Origin: Breviolum minutum Mf 1.05b.01
Taxonomy: Eukaryota; Sar; Dinophyceae; Suessiales; Symbiodiniaceae
DNA: 64,000 nt
Assembly (NCBI GenBank): GCA_000507305.1
Contig: DF239157.1
Location: forward strand, 230,173 to 294,172
Reading direction: 5' to 3'
The notes beneath the pieces were generated by a model. That model saw only the letters and a program-made list of their open reading frames with translations, ran no database searches and was not told the DNA's origin. Shown here piece after piece: positions 21,318-31,844 of this stretch. Each line of letters starts with the position of its first letter. Positions within the stretch are counted from its first letter, which is position 1. The position numbers were made by a program, and so were the translations under genes.

Positions 21318-23156
21318 CTAGCAAAATTCCCGAAGACTGGGGACCTGACGTTTGCAGGTCACAGCATTCTTGAAAAGGTCTTCGGTCAAAGGTAGCAGTT
21401 GGTGACCTGCTGCGGATCGTTCTAAAGGGATGACTTTTGTGTCATCCAGGCCTCTCAGTACCATCAAATCAGCTTCGAAGTCGATCACAGCTTTCAAGCT
21501 CCGCAGGGTGCTCACGGAGATCAGAATAGGGCCCTGGCCCTTGTCCAAAGCATGAATCTGCAAGTAGCCTGGCTTCTTGTCAGCTGAAACTTGCAACATC
21601 GCAGTTGACACACATGTGTCCTGGGAGCTGTTTCCAAAACCAAAAGTGGGAGTGTTGGTCACATCCACTTGGCGGATCTTCTCGCTGCCATACTTCTGGT
21701 GATTGATCTCCATGACATTCTGGAGTGCTACCACTGACCCAAGTGTCTTGGTAGCCCCACCATCAATCACTCCATAGCCTTTGGAAACGGCCTCCTGTGT
21801 TGTCATACTGCAAGACTCGAGCACTGAGAGCGCTGCATCTTCGGTGAAGCACACAAATGGGGCCTCCTCTGCCACATGAGTTTCGCCTCGAAGCTCTTTT
21901 GGTACATTGCGGTCTGGACATTCACTTGTCTTGTGGCCTTTTCCACAACGAAGGCAGGAGTGTCCTGCACCTTGTTGGCCCATCACTGGAGGGCCTCGCG
22001 ATGAAGGGCCTCCCTTGCCGGAAGGTGTGAAAGGCTTCTGGAAGTTGTTCTTATAGTATTGACGATTCAAACGTACTTGGTGTTGCCGAGCACGTGCTTC
22101 TCGAAGAGTACGACGTCCTTGCTGAATCAGGGCAAAAGCTTCCCGAGCTTCTTGCTCGGCTTCACCATAGAGGATCTGACCTTCCTCGGTGTAGTCTTCT
22201 GCATTCCAAGCTGTTTCTTCCTGACCTAATTCTTCATCTTCATCAACGCCATAAACTTCATCATTCCAGAAGTTGCTATACTTGGCATGCTGATCACGAC
22301 CCTTCAGATCGTGATCGGGCCACTGTTGCCTGAGTTCCTTTGCCACACGCTCCACACTGAAGTCATCTTGGATGGCTGTTTGTATCAGGTTCTTCTCCGC
22401 TGGTTCCAAACCAGCGTCAGCCAACAAATACCATCCTTGGAGAAACTCTGGGAGGAGTTCCTCTGTGAGAAGCTTCCACGGTTCATCTTCATCAGGATCA
22501 TAGGAGCTGCTCATGCCATGACTGGTGTGGCGCTCTGATCGAGCGGTGTGGTGCTCACTCTGAGCTTCTTGATCTTGTTCTTGTGCATCTCCTCCTTCTT
22601 CCGCATCATGGTACTCATCTCGGCCTTGTGAGCCTTCCTCAGGCCATGAGTACCATTGGTTGCCTGACCAACTGGTGTGCCACCAGTTCCAACTGCTGCG
22701 GTTCTGCCACTGGGGTGGTTGTACCCGGTGCTTCCGATCATAGTGTTTTTGAACTCTGGAGAGTGCTTGTCGAGCACGATGGTAAACCTCCTGCTTCCTG
22801 GTGATGTATGAGTTCATAGTTTCGAATCGCTTCCTTTTGCTATGCCTGAAATACTTGTTCAAGAACTCAGACATCTCTGCAATAGTCGGCCTCCCAAGGC
22901 AACTACGCAGGTGCTGCATCAGGTGCTCCACACCACCGTCATAGGATAACCAGTTGGGTTTCTTACCCATCACGTGCTTCCTGGCCACTCCAGTAAGTTC
23001 TCCCACTATCTTCGGACCACATAAATACCTCTTGTGGTATGGGATGCTCTGCTCCCATTGCAGGGCCTGTTCTTCAAAGTCTTGAAAGGTGGTGCTATCA
23101 CCATCCCACTGAGGTATGCCATCCCGGGACCTGGGAACTCCACCGGGTGTTGCCAT
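21318..23156 (-). CDS. Gag-protease ORF of copia element
   Basis: 612 codons from ATG at 23156. It encodes the particle protein that packages element RNA and the protease that cuts the polyprotein. A helical gag region comes first. A zinc knuckle C-x2-C-x3-H-x4-C (CLRCGKGHKTSEC) lies near residues 398-412 and binds nucleic acid. An aspartic protease follows near residue 462, with DGGAT in place of the usual D-S/T-G-A. The ORF closes with TAG at 21318-21320, and the pol frame continues in the same frame straight after. The zinc knuckle spacing is one residue shorter than the classic CCHC. Confidence 0.85.
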   Translation of the reverse strand: MATPGGVPRSRDGIPQWDGDSTTFQDFEEQALQWEQSIPYHKRYLCGPKIVGELTGVARKHVMGKKPNWLSYDGGVEHLMQHLRSCLGRPTIAEMSEFLNKYFRHSKRKRFETMNSYITRKQEVYHRARQALSRVQKHYDRKHRVQPPQWQNRSSWNWWHTSWSGNQWYSWPEEGSQGRDEYHDAEEGGDAQEQDQEAQSEHHTARSERHTSHGMSSSYDPDEDEPWKLLTEELLPEFLQGWYLLADAGLEPAEKNLIQTAIQDDFSVERVAKELRQQWPDHDLKGRDQHAKYSNFWNDEVYGVDEDEELGQEETAWNAEDYTEEGQILYGEAEQEAREAFALIQQGRRTLREARARQHQVRLNRQYYKNNFQKPFTPSGKGGPSSRGPPVMGQQGAGHSCLRCGKGHKTSECPDRNVPKELRGETHVAEEAPFVCFTEDAALSVLESCSMTTQEAVSKGYGVIDGGATKTLGSVVALQNVMEINHQKYGSEKIRQVDVTNTPTFGFGNSSQDTCVSTAMLQVSADKKPGYLQIHALDKGQGPILISVSTLRSLKAVIDFEADLMVLRGLDDTKVIPLERSAAGHQLLPLTEDLFKNAVTCKRQVPSLREFC

Positions 23157-23229
23157 CCTCCGCTGTTGATTTTTTTCCAGTGGGCCTTGCGCACTGGAAA
23201 TTCCCCTGGATCTGCCTTCTCAAAGTGAA

Positions 23230-23242
23230 GGCTCCGCTACCA
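23230..23242 (-). other. Primer-binding site, probably initiator Met tRNA
   Basis: On the element strand TGGTAGCGGAGCC starts immediately after the LTR end TTGTA. TGGTAGCG is the complement of a tRNA ending CGCTACCA. The yeast Ty1 site for initiator Met tRNA begins the same way, so this tRNA is the likely primer. Confidence 0.65.
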
Positions 23243-23451
23243 TACAACTGCTGTAATGGTTTCACCCGTATGTTTCACAGTAGCAACCAACACCCAAGTC
23301 TTTTTCCTCAAAGGTCTATGGCTCTAACGCCTCCCACGTAGATACGGCTATGCGGTATCTAATATGGCGATAGCCAAAACCCTCGAACCACAAATGACTA
23401 TGAAGGGAAGCAGGAACTGTGTCACTGAATGAACAAGTGTTATCACTTGTA
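23243..23451 (-). repeat. 5' LTR of the copia element
   Basis: 209 bp, same as 16945-17153. On the element strand it starts TACAAGTGATAACACTTG and ends CAGCAGTTGTA. The ends are a short inverted repeat TACAA/TTGTA instead of the usual TG/CA. Confidence 0.9.
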
Positions 23452-23605
23452 TATATATATATATATATATGTATAGACCCTGGGATTCCAAAAAAAACAT
23501 TAAAACAATGGGTGTTAATTTACAGTAACCACCATTGATTACCTAAGGGTTTTAATTATCGAAATTGGGTCAACCATTATTTTAATGGTGGTGGAAGCCC
23601 AGGGT
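23452..23605. repeat. (TA)n plus palindromic element
   Basis: A TA run, then an inverted repeat with ends ACCCTGGGATTCC / GGAAGCCCAGGGT and inner AACAATGGGTGTTAATTTAC / its partner near 23565. It lies between a full and a partial LTR and stops at the n at 23606. No other clear copy in the window. Confidence 0.55.
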
Positions 23606-23606
23606 N

Positions 23607-23741
23607 TATGGCTCTAACGCCTCCCACGTAGATACGGCTATGCGGTATCTAATATGGCGATAGCCAAAACCCTCGAACCACAAATGACTATGAAGGGAAG
23701 CAGGAACTGTGTCACTGAATGAACAAGTGTTATCACTTGTA
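23607..23741 (-). repeat. Partial third copy of the copia LTR
   Basis: Matches the last 135 bp (plus-strand order) of the 209-bp LTR without visible change and begins abruptly at the n at 23606. It also runs into TA-rich sequence. Either a separate solo or truncated insertion, or the true right flank of the same element misplaced at an assembly join. Confidence 0.8.
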
Positions 23742-24217
23742 TATATATATTTATATATTTTATATATTCACCTTTGAGTTATTGCTTAGGTCAAGACACT
23801 TTGGTAGCAAGTAGCAAGACATGAAAGTCGTTTTGATTGTAGCTTTAATCGGTCAGAAAGTGGCCCCCCAAGCCCTTTCTGAATGTCGGGAAATCTCCCC
23901 CTGGCACATCGAACGTGCAGACATTTGATCTGACTGAAAGATATTGGACCTATAGCACTGATTGTTTTGAAAAGAGCGTGGCTGGACGTCCCTACGTTCA
24001 AACCATTTTACCAAGAAATCCGGCTAACCAGTTGATACAGAGAATATCCATTTTTCATAGGGTTTTATAGATAACAGGTGGTGCAGGATTTCTTCTATCA
24101 CCATATAAGTAGCCCATTGACATCAATGGTGACGATGGTGTCGAGAAAGACGCTACCAAGCCAAGATGAAACAATGAAATCTAAAGAACTTCAAGCAACA
24201 TAATCTCACAATGTCGT

Positions 24218-24308
24218 ATAACCCATATGCTCCAATCCCTTCTGCAAGTGGTCTTGGAGTGGGTTTTGGGTGCCTAAACACCTTCTCATACGGTATTTGG
24301 ATCACTAT
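24218..24308. repeat. HP15 repeat
   Basis: CCAATCCCTTCTGCA ... GTTTTGGGTGCCTAAACACC then TATTTGG. The same order of blocks is at 33370-33466. The arms GGTGCCTAAACACC are themselves palindromic. Confidence 0.6.
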
Positions 24309-24616
24309 AGGGTAAAATAATCTCACCATTTTGATCTTTGATATCCTCCCCCCCCACCCCAGGAATTGAAATTGGAAATTTGGGGATACTTCCACCAAAA
24401 AATCCATTAAGAAACTAACATCATGGGAATCTAAGGTTACCCCCCCCCATTTTGTACAACCTTATGGATATATACATTTATTATACATATCCCCAATAAA
24501 TTGCATTTTGAAGATGATTTTCCTTTTCCCCAGGTGGGATATGTTAATTCCCTGGAGGGTACTTCCACCAAAATCCCTTGAGAAACTAAAACCTCATCGT
24601 TTTTCCGCAATCCCAG

Positions 24617-24663
24617 GCGGTCCGGACGGACAACTTCCCATTTCCACTGCGACGGAAGTGAAG
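24617..24663 (+). CDS. Exon candidate
   Basis: CAATCCCAG|GC ... GTGAAG|GTGAGG; 47 bp reading GPDGQLPISTATEVK. Both splice sites are strong. Unrecognised. Confidence 0.4.
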
Positions 24664-25070
24664 GTGAGGAAAAAAAAACATGGGTTGGATGGATCCATGG
24701 ATATGTGGGGGATATTGGGGTGACCATGTGTAAAGATGTATATATATATATATTTAAATTTGCACTATATATTTAATGTATATATATAGGTCCGGTATAA
24801 ATAATTTGAAAATTACCGCTGGACATTGACAGAAGAACAAAATAAAGACAAGAGGACAAGGAACAAGAAGCAAACCAGAAAGAAGAACGGAGTCCTGTCT
24901 GTGCAAAAAACAGAGCGGTGGCTTCAAAAACCTGACGTCGCCACCCATCGAACATTCCTTACAGGCAGTTGGATCGCAACGTGTTTGGAAAGCTCAGTGT
25001 AAGTGATGGGCTATGGTGAGATTGTTTTTTTTTGGGATTTTCCCTGTTGCAAAATGGGTTGGTTAAACTT

Positions 25071-25172
25071 ACTCCCTGGAAGTTTAGCAGTTCGCCCCTG
25101 AAAATGTATCATCCCAAAAGGAAAGTAGGCCTTCCAACTATCAATTTTCAGGGGCGAGCTGTTAAATTCTGG
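25071..25172. repeat. HP1 hairpin element
   Basis: Inner arms GTTCGCCCCTGAAAATG / CAATTTTCAGGGGCGAGCTG complete; outer arms decayed. A (GT)n run follows directly. Confidence 0.75.
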
Positions 25173-25663
25173 TGTGTGTGTGTGTGTGTGCGTGTGTTTG
25201 GTTTGAGTAGGAAACCACAAGGATTGTAGGGATGATGATGATGAGGAGACTGAATTACGATGTTTGGGTTGAGACCACATTTGGTACTTTTCAAGACTGC
25301 AGACCCATAAACTTCATAAACCATTTGAGGTTGGCTAAGTATCCCACTATTTGCAGGGGTTTTATGATGTATCAGATGATCAGCTGGTCTCTTTAATGGA
25401 AAACCCCCAGACAAAACACAGCTAATCGGACTGCACTGGATTTGTTGACATGGTGACGTTCCCGCCGATTTTTGTTAGCCAAGGCAGGTGTTTTTTTTTA
25501 AACCATTTTTCCATATTTTTCCCCAAGAAGTAACAATAAGGAAAAGACAAACATAACAAACCATTCTGTTTGATGAAATGTGATCAGATTTTTGGAAAAT
25601 TTCCGAAAGAACAGTTTCTCAACTGGATAATGTAATGGATGTTTGATTAGTTCTTGGGAAGGT

Positions 25664-25767
25664 ACCCTCCCTGAAACTAACATAGCACCCAAAAATGATG
25701 GTTTCCAATAGGAATCTCCTTTTCCAGGGGTGTATTTTCAGGTGCCGTGTTAGTTTCAGGGAGGGTA
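25664..25767. repeat. HP1 hairpin element
   Basis: Perfect outer arms: ACCCTCCCTGAAACTAACA and TGTTAGTTTCAGGGAGGGT. Confidence 0.9.
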
Positions 25768-26019
25768 TCTGATTTGTTTTGAACAAAAATGGCGCCAATT
25801 TGGAGTATCTAAGTATCTACCTTTAAAACCATCCCATGATGTAGATCCTTTTGAAGTTGTTGGATTTTGTGTCGAACCCGCATCAATCGAAAAACCCCTG
25901 GAAAGCTCAAAAAAGCGTTCCCGGAAGCTAAACTCCTTTTTGACTTTGAACTGAAGCTACTGTAACACAATTTTTTGTTTTTTTTTAGGGATTCTTATTG
26001 CTTTTGTGTTGATCAAATG

Positions 26020-26127
26020 TAATGTGGTGGTTTCAACCATTTTTTATTTTCATCCCGAAAATTGGGGAAGATGAACCCATTTTGACGAGCATATTTTTCA
26101 GATGGGTTGAAACGACCAACCAGTAGT
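26020..26127. repeat. HP4 hairpin element
   Basis: ATGTGGTGGTTTCAACC ... TTGAAACGACCAACCAGTAG, with the AAGATGAACCC middle. Confidence 0.8.
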
Positions 26128-26512
26128 ATGTTTTTGAGCATTTTCTACAGATGAAGCATCACCCCCCAACAAAAATGAAGAGCCAACCATGGCCTGCTGC
26201 AAGCCTGCTGCTGAATTTTCTAAAGGAGCCCAGGTAGAACTGGCTGTCACCAGACTGCCGAAAATCCTCCCCTTTTCCCCCCCACCAAAAAAAACAAACT
26301 GCAAAAGGCAGCACGTAAACAAATACACGCCGGAAGATTAACATGGAACATAGTCATGGGGGTTTGGAAGATCATTTTCCTTTCCAAATGGGTGGTTTGT
26401 AGGTTCCATGTGAATGTTCCAGGGTGTAAACAAACAGACGCTGGACATGGTAATGGGCTCCATTTAGCCCTTGGCGGTGGAATCTTTCCAAGCTTCCTCC
26501 AGGCAGTTGGTG

Positions 26513-26596
26513 TGTAAGAAAACCCACGCCGGTGAGGTCTTGCAGATCATGGCCTATTTGTTGCGCCGCATCCCACAGTCGAAGTACTCAGAGTGA
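26513..26596 (+). CDS. Terminal exon candidate
   Basis: AAGCTTCCTCCAG|GCA, then a frame reading QLVCKKTHAGEVLQIMAYLL and RRIPQSKYSE before TGA at 26594-26596. GC-rich relative to its flanks. The peptide looks natural but matches nothing I recognise. Upstream exons of this frame were not found. Confidence 0.45.
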   Translation, partial: CKKTHAGEVLQIMAYLLRRIPQSKYSE

Positions 26597-26644
26597 TTTG
26601 ATCGTTTTTTTGTTTGATCGTTTTTGCTGATTGTTTTCTATTCC

Positions 26645-26743
26645 CTAAGAATCCAGACCCCTCCCGATATGAGTAGGATTGATGGTCAAAACCTCCCATC
26701 CAAAACAAATAGGATTACAACTGGACCCTTAGGGATTGTTAGG
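26645..26743. repeat. HP7 hairpin element
   Basis: CCCTAAGAATCCAGACCCCT ... ACTGGACCCTTAGGG. Confidence 0.75.
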
Positions 26744-27097
26744 CGTGGCCCACCATCTTTTGTTCCCAGAAAAGTTTGGACACGATATTTTTCCTAGATG
26801 TAGTAGCAGGTGCTAAAGAAGCAATGTAGCTATATTAGGTTGAGATAAGAAATGCTTGTTGTTTATGTGGAAGATGACATAGTGTCAAGTAACAATGTAT
26901 GGTATTTGATGTTGTGTTAACCTAAAGTCTGCCCACCCAAACCACCGAGCATAGTCACTTCCAGACTACCTCTTGAGGCATNAGATGTATTTGACAATCT
27001 GTTTTGGATATGTGGATAATGTGCAGCAATAAGTGTTTGTGTACCCGCACAGCTTGTTAAGGCATGTTGCTGTGCGGAAGATGGTTTTGAGGGGATA

Positions 27098-27212
27098 CAC
27101 GCTTACTAAAACAAATATAGCCCCTGAAGATAGGCCTTCCAAAAAGGAAAGTGGTGTTCAAAGTTCAAACCATCAATTTTCAGTTGCTACGTCAATTTCG
27201 GGGGGATGTATA
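27098..27212. repeat. HP2 hairpin element, diverged
   Basis: ATAGCCCCTGAAGATAGGCC and ATCAATTTTCAG inner arms; right end TCGGGGGGATGTA. Confidence 0.6.
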
Positions 27213-27515
27213 CATGTTCATGTACGCAAGTGACTGATAAGTCACTGAAAAAAATATCAAGTTGAAGTTCTCTCATGGGACTCCTAACCAACCCCCCAAA
27301 GCTACTACCCCAGGATATCATGATATCATGAGGCCTTCTTAAAGCCTTGTTCCTGGTGGGGTTCGCTTAGTTCGGTCACTCTGTCACTTACAAAGTTTAG
27401 GGTCCAAGTAGATGGAAGCACAGCTTTTGAAAGTTTGTTTATCATGGACGAAAAACAAACAGAAATGGCAAGGTTATAAGGTGGTTTATTGAATTTGGAC
27501 AGGGGTTTAGTGTTG

Positions 27516-27627
27516 ATCTAAAGAAATCCTGGTGCTTCTGTATGATATTACCTTTGAACCTTAATGAACCATGGCGTATATTGTTTGTATCAATTGAGGC
27601 AGGATTTCTGAAACATCAACACTATGA
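27516..27627. repeat. HP6 hairpin element, diverged
   Basis: GTTGATCTAAAGAAATCCTGG and GGCAGGATTTCTGAAACATC. Confidence 0.55.
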
Positions 27628-28234
27628 CACACACACAGTGATTTGGAAGATTATGTTCCCGTTCTATACTTGGTATATGTTTATCCTTCCCTAAATATAA
27701 TCCGTGCCAAGTCACTTTTAAGTTGTAACCTTTCCAAGGTTCCACATTTGTACCCCGAGCACGCGAAAGATTAATAATTAGTGCCCACTCTTTTGGGTCG
27801 ACTTGTTTCAAAAGAATTTGTCGGTGAGGTGTGGTGAGTTCTTTGCCAAACCTTTGCAGAAAGAGACCTGGTTGGAGGCTATGAACCGTAAAAACCCACT
27901 GGTTGTGGAGGTTCTTTTTTAAGGGACAAGCAAAATTCATGGAAAGGTCTCATGAAACGTGGAAGACCTGGGTTTTTGTAAGTGAAGTGGGATCTGAACT
28001 GAGGAGTCTTACTGTTGACGTTTGAAATCCTGCGAACTACCCAAAACTATAAAAACCCTGGTAAATTATTGGCAAAGATATTGCCCACAGTTGGTTTGTT
28101 TGCAGGATTTCTTCCATCGACAATATATGATGGGTGATTCAAAAATCCCTTTTTCACCAAGGGTCTGATTTCACCCGTCTTATATGACATACAAAAAACA
28201 ACCTTTGTGTATTCTTGCACACCTGACCAACAAC

Positions 28235-28268
<34 letters not shown>

Positions 28269-28880
28269 ACAACAACAGTTTAACGTCTCCCTCTTTTTTA
28301 ATAAGGTTTGTTTTCGAACATCAGCTCAGCTAAAGTGGTTTTATTACTTTAATGGTTCGTGCAGTTTCGGCCTTTTTTTTCGTCAATGATGTTTTCAGGT
28401 GACTTTCATCGCATGTCCACCGCTGGCCCAACCCCCCCCCCCCCCCCCCACGGGAGATGCACCTTTAGTGAGTGGCGGTCATGTCTCCGATCTGGTTGGG
28501 CATTGCTCAGTGTCTTTGGCAACAAGATGGGCGCGTATGAAGTGGTAGGGATGCGGGGCAAGTGGGTAGACCTAAGGTTTTTGTTCAATTGAAATGTTGG
28601 GATAATCAAAGTTTCACAAATACCCGCTGGTGGCGATCCTGGTCCTACCATCTGGTAGCACTGGTTAAAGGGAACAGGTTGCCGTTGCCTCATCACTTTC
28701 TTTCGTCTCGTTTTCAATCCGTTCATCTTTGTGCATCGAACTGATATTTCCTTACTAGATCATGATACGGCCTTGATAGCCTGGGTTTACTTAGCTACTA
28801 TACACCCCCAAAAAATTAGGTTTCCCCCTTCTCGACATCAATGGATTGATTGGTTTTTCTGCGGATCGATTGGCTGGAAC
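27628..28880. other. No gene recognised; (CAA)n and poly-C
   Basis: Contains a (CAA)n run at about 28228-28278 and a C run at about 28432-28449. Frames at 28.4-28.6 kb are open on both strands without splice support. Confidence 0.4.
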
Positions 28881-30007
28881 TTTTGTGCCACACAGGTGAA
28901 CGTGTTGCTGCAGTTGCTGACCACCACGTTAGGGGTACTCAGATGATCGATCAGTCGATTCAGTGCAGACTGCCAAGGGGGAAATTTGGAAATAATGACT
29001 TGTTGGAAACAATGAAGAATTTGTCCAAATATTTCTTTGAAACATCAGTTTCTAGGATGCTTGCAGGGTTCTAAGTAATGGTTACCTGGTAAGGAGGTGT
29101 TTTGATGTATTTTGGCACTCACAAAAAAAGGCTGTAGAAAAGACACCTTTCTCAGGAACCAGGGATGTTTTTTCCCCATTTTCGCTCCCAAAATCGGTGG
29201 AAACATCGCCATCTCCGATTTTGCCGTTGCACCTGTTTCGATGATTTTGCTTCAGACTCACCATGAAGGCAGTGCCATGACTAATTGGGGGTTTCATTGC
29301 ATTTGGTGTCTGATTGGTTAGGAAACCAACAGCAGGGTGGCTGAAGACATGGTGGGTTTGCCATACACTGCTGTGTGATCCTGTGTGTGTGTGTGTGTGT
29401 GCATTTTCTTACTTTACATAATTTTAACTATTGATGCTTGGAAGATTGAACTGTCCAGAGTTTGTTATTATAGTATCGTGATTCTTCTAAGGCATTGATG
29501 TTGGTGATTGTGTTTATCATAGTTATCAGTTTAGTTGGGAGAGAAGGTGCTATTGGTTGTAGGCAGTAGTCTATTGTTTTAGGATGATCTGATATTCACA
29601 TTTGATCAAATAGAACTCTGGCATAGAGTAATTGACACAACAATTGCTTAAAAAATGCACCAACATCTTTCCACTGTTGGGTCCGGATTTCCAACAGATG
29701 TTAATTTCACAATATATCACGTAAAGACGTTCACTATGCATGCATGAACCAGTGGGAAGCTGGGAGTACCTATACTCTTTCATTGCCAATGAGGCGCTAC
29801 AAACTGCCCCAAGCTTCCAAAAGGTCTGTTAATATAACCACATTGTAGACAGCCATGAGGACAACCAGAACATCAGAAGAATCTTCATCCTAGACCCGGC
29901 ATTGCTTTGAACATCCGGCAAAGGTAGTCTGAAAAGATGAAACCTTTGTAAGCCCAATCAACCGCACCAAGAGTCCTGAATCCATATTAGAGCAATGAAA
30001 AAAAACT

Positions 30008-30140
30008 GGTTACTTTCTGTACCCAGGGGATTATACTACCCATTTACTGTATATCAGGATTATAATAAACTATTATAAGGATCCAGGATCCCTATTAACC
30101 AACCAGTATAAAGGAAAGTAATACTGTTTTTTTCGTGGCT
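30008..30140. repeat. HP11 element
   Basis: AGGGGATTATACTACCC, ATAAGGATCC, CCAACCAGTATAAAGGAAAG, then TTTTTTTCGTGGCTCAT. The same block order occurs at 33829 and 44941. Confidence 0.75.
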
Positions 30141-30283
30141 CATATATCATTTGCGTATCATATCACCTGCAAACACATGAACCAACCCATGAATATGCTC
30201 CCCTGACACACCCCTGAAAATTGACCACTGGAACCACAAAATGGAGGATTTTCAATATGACATGTCCTTTTCAAACAGCTACA

Positions 30284-30405
30284 CTCCGGTAAACTAACAT
30301 AGCCGGCTGGAACATGGACCCTTTGAAATCCTTTGAAGATGTATTTCCTATAATTGAACATGGGGCTATTCCAGCCATCTCTATGTTTGGAACTACCAGA
30401 GGGTA
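30284..30405. repeat. HP3 hairpin element
   Basis: TCCGGTAAACTAACATAGCC on the left; the right arm is broken (CTCTATGTTTGGAACTACCAGAGG). Confidence 0.7.
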
Positions 30406-30854
30406 ATTTTTCAGGTTTGTTAATTTTCCAAGGCGTATTAATATCAGATCCACTGGGTCGCCTTGAGGTTGTTCTTGGCATCATCTCGTCATGCAGCACC
30501 TTGGATTGTTGTTGGTAAATCCCAGATGCTCACTGTATGATTTACCCCATACCATCCATGGGACTAGCACATTTACTTACAGAAAAATCAACCAAATGTA
30601 GATAACTATACCATACATAAATCATCCCATCCATTTACAGATAGTTTTGGGGTTGAATGAAGGTAAATACAGCATACATTGAGCATGTGGGGGTTGCTTG
30701 GGTTGGGTTTTTAACTAGTATTTTATACACAACCCCCACAAGGTATTAACAGCGACTTCGCCGAAGAGTTACCCAAATTCAAGGTCTAGAAAGGCTTGTC
30801 TTCGAGGCATCCCATCATATATTCAGTGGGGTGAGATGTTAAACGTCAGGGGTG

Positions 30855-30960
30855 TACTCCCCCGAAAACTAACATGGAATCTGAAAATGCACCCTTGGAA
30901 AAGGAGAAACATCTACAAAACACAAATGTTTGGGTTCTATGTTAGTTTTCGGAGATGTTA
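30855..30960. repeat. HP2 hairpin element
   Basis: TACTCCCCCGAAAACTAACA ... TGTTAGTTTTCGGAGATGT. Confidence 0.8.
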
Positions 30961-30998
30961 AACTTCAGGGGTGTAATGGTCTGGAAAGAAAAGATCTA

Positions 30999-31133
30999 CA
31001 CCCTTGAAAACTAACATGGAACCCTGAAAAGCAATGGTTATTCAATGTTATTCAAATGATTGGTTCGGATGTATTTCCTACTGAATTTGGGTCCCCTTTT
31101 AGTGGGCGATTTGTTGGTTTTCGGGGATGTACA
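30999..31133. repeat. HP2 hairpin element
   Basis: ACACCCTTGAAAACTAACAT ... TGTTGGTTTTCGGGGATGTA. About 40 bp after the previous copy, in the same orientation. Confidence 0.75.
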
Positions 31134-31145
31134 ACGTGATTGCAG

Positions 31146-31234
31146 GAAACGCGGTGACCGTCAAGAAAAAGCAGGATTTTTGTGAAGGGATGGAATTCAT
31201 GGACTACTTGAACAAGCTGAACCAGACTAGCTAA
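31146..31234 (+). CDS. Exon candidate ending in a stop
   Basis: GTGATTGCAG|GA acceptor 13 bp after the HP2 element at 30999; frame reads NAVTVKKKQDFCEGMEFMDY then LNKLNQTS before TAA at 31232-31234. Charged, helix-forming composition and a good acceptor favour a real, perhaps terminal, exon. Unrecognised. Confidence 0.5.
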
Positions 31235-31421
31235 GCACCACAGCATCACAGCATTCAGATGAAATCATGAAGCAAACGCCATAGACTTGGATAGAGTCAA
31301 CATTTGTCATGAAAAGTAGATTAGCCAATACAGACGCATTATATATATACATATCTACGTATATATATATATATATACAGTATACATATGTTGAACTACA
31401 TAATTTCCTTGATGGCTGCAG

Positions 31422-31525
31422 GTTACAGCAAAAAATTGATGTGCATCCAACGCCTATCACTGTACAAGAAAACACAGGACAACTTTTACTGATATTCATT
31501 CCAAGATATGAGAGTTCTCCAAAAG
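31422..31525 (+). CDS. Exon candidate
   Basis: GATGGCTGCAG|G ... CTCCAAAAG|GTCCCT; 104 bp reading LQQKIDVHPTPITVQENTGQ then LLLIFIPRYESSPK. Alternating hydrophobic beta pattern. Follows a TA-rich tract. Unrecognised. Confidence 0.45.
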
Positions 31526-31736
31526 GTCCCTTGTGTGTTGCGATGACCTGGGTGGTTTGCGTATGCATGATCTTTGGCAGTTTTAGGGAAGAATACTTTT
31601 GGACAAACACCGTATACATGATACATTACATCATGGTGCCAATTCTTATGGTATAACCATGTATAACCACTATGCTAATCGTTGCTAGAACTGACAACCA
31701 CAACTTTTAGGGTGTAACAAAATTGTTTGCATACCA

Positions 31737-31844
31737 CGTACGGAAAATTTTACATAACCTGTAAAAATAGGCCTTTCCAAAAGGAAAGTAGTCTTCCAAG
31801 CATCACTTTTCAGGGGCTAACTATGTTAAATTTCGGGGGTGTAT
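31737..31844. repeat. HP2 hairpin element
   Basis: AAAATAGGCCTTTCCAAAAGG core with AAATTTCGGGGGTGTA right end. Confidence 0.7.

Larger units (their letters stand above)
16945..23451 (-). mobile_element. Copia-type LTR retrotransposon
   Basis: Complete outer frame on the minus strand: 209-bp LTRs (identical by eye), a primer-binding site next to the 5' LTR, gag with zinc knuckle, aspartic protease, integrase, then reverse transcriptase, which is the Ty1/copia gene order. It sits in a (TA)n tract, so the target-site duplication cannot be told from flanking repeats. Identical LTRs suggest recent insertion. Pol ends at the n at 17155 inside the reverse transcriptase, so the second half of RT, RNase H and the polypurine tract are missing from this sequence, most likely through an assembly join between LTR copies. 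Confidence 0.92.
23742..25070. other. Mostly non-coding; one exon candidate inside
   Basis: Holds the HP15 copy at 24218, poly-C/G runs, a half HP2 copy around 24490-24580 and the exon candidate at 24617. Nothing else is recognised. Confidence 0.4.

Noticed and set aside
16938-23460. Target-site duplication of the copia element
   Set aside because: Both flanks are (TA)n, so any 5-bp match is uninformative.
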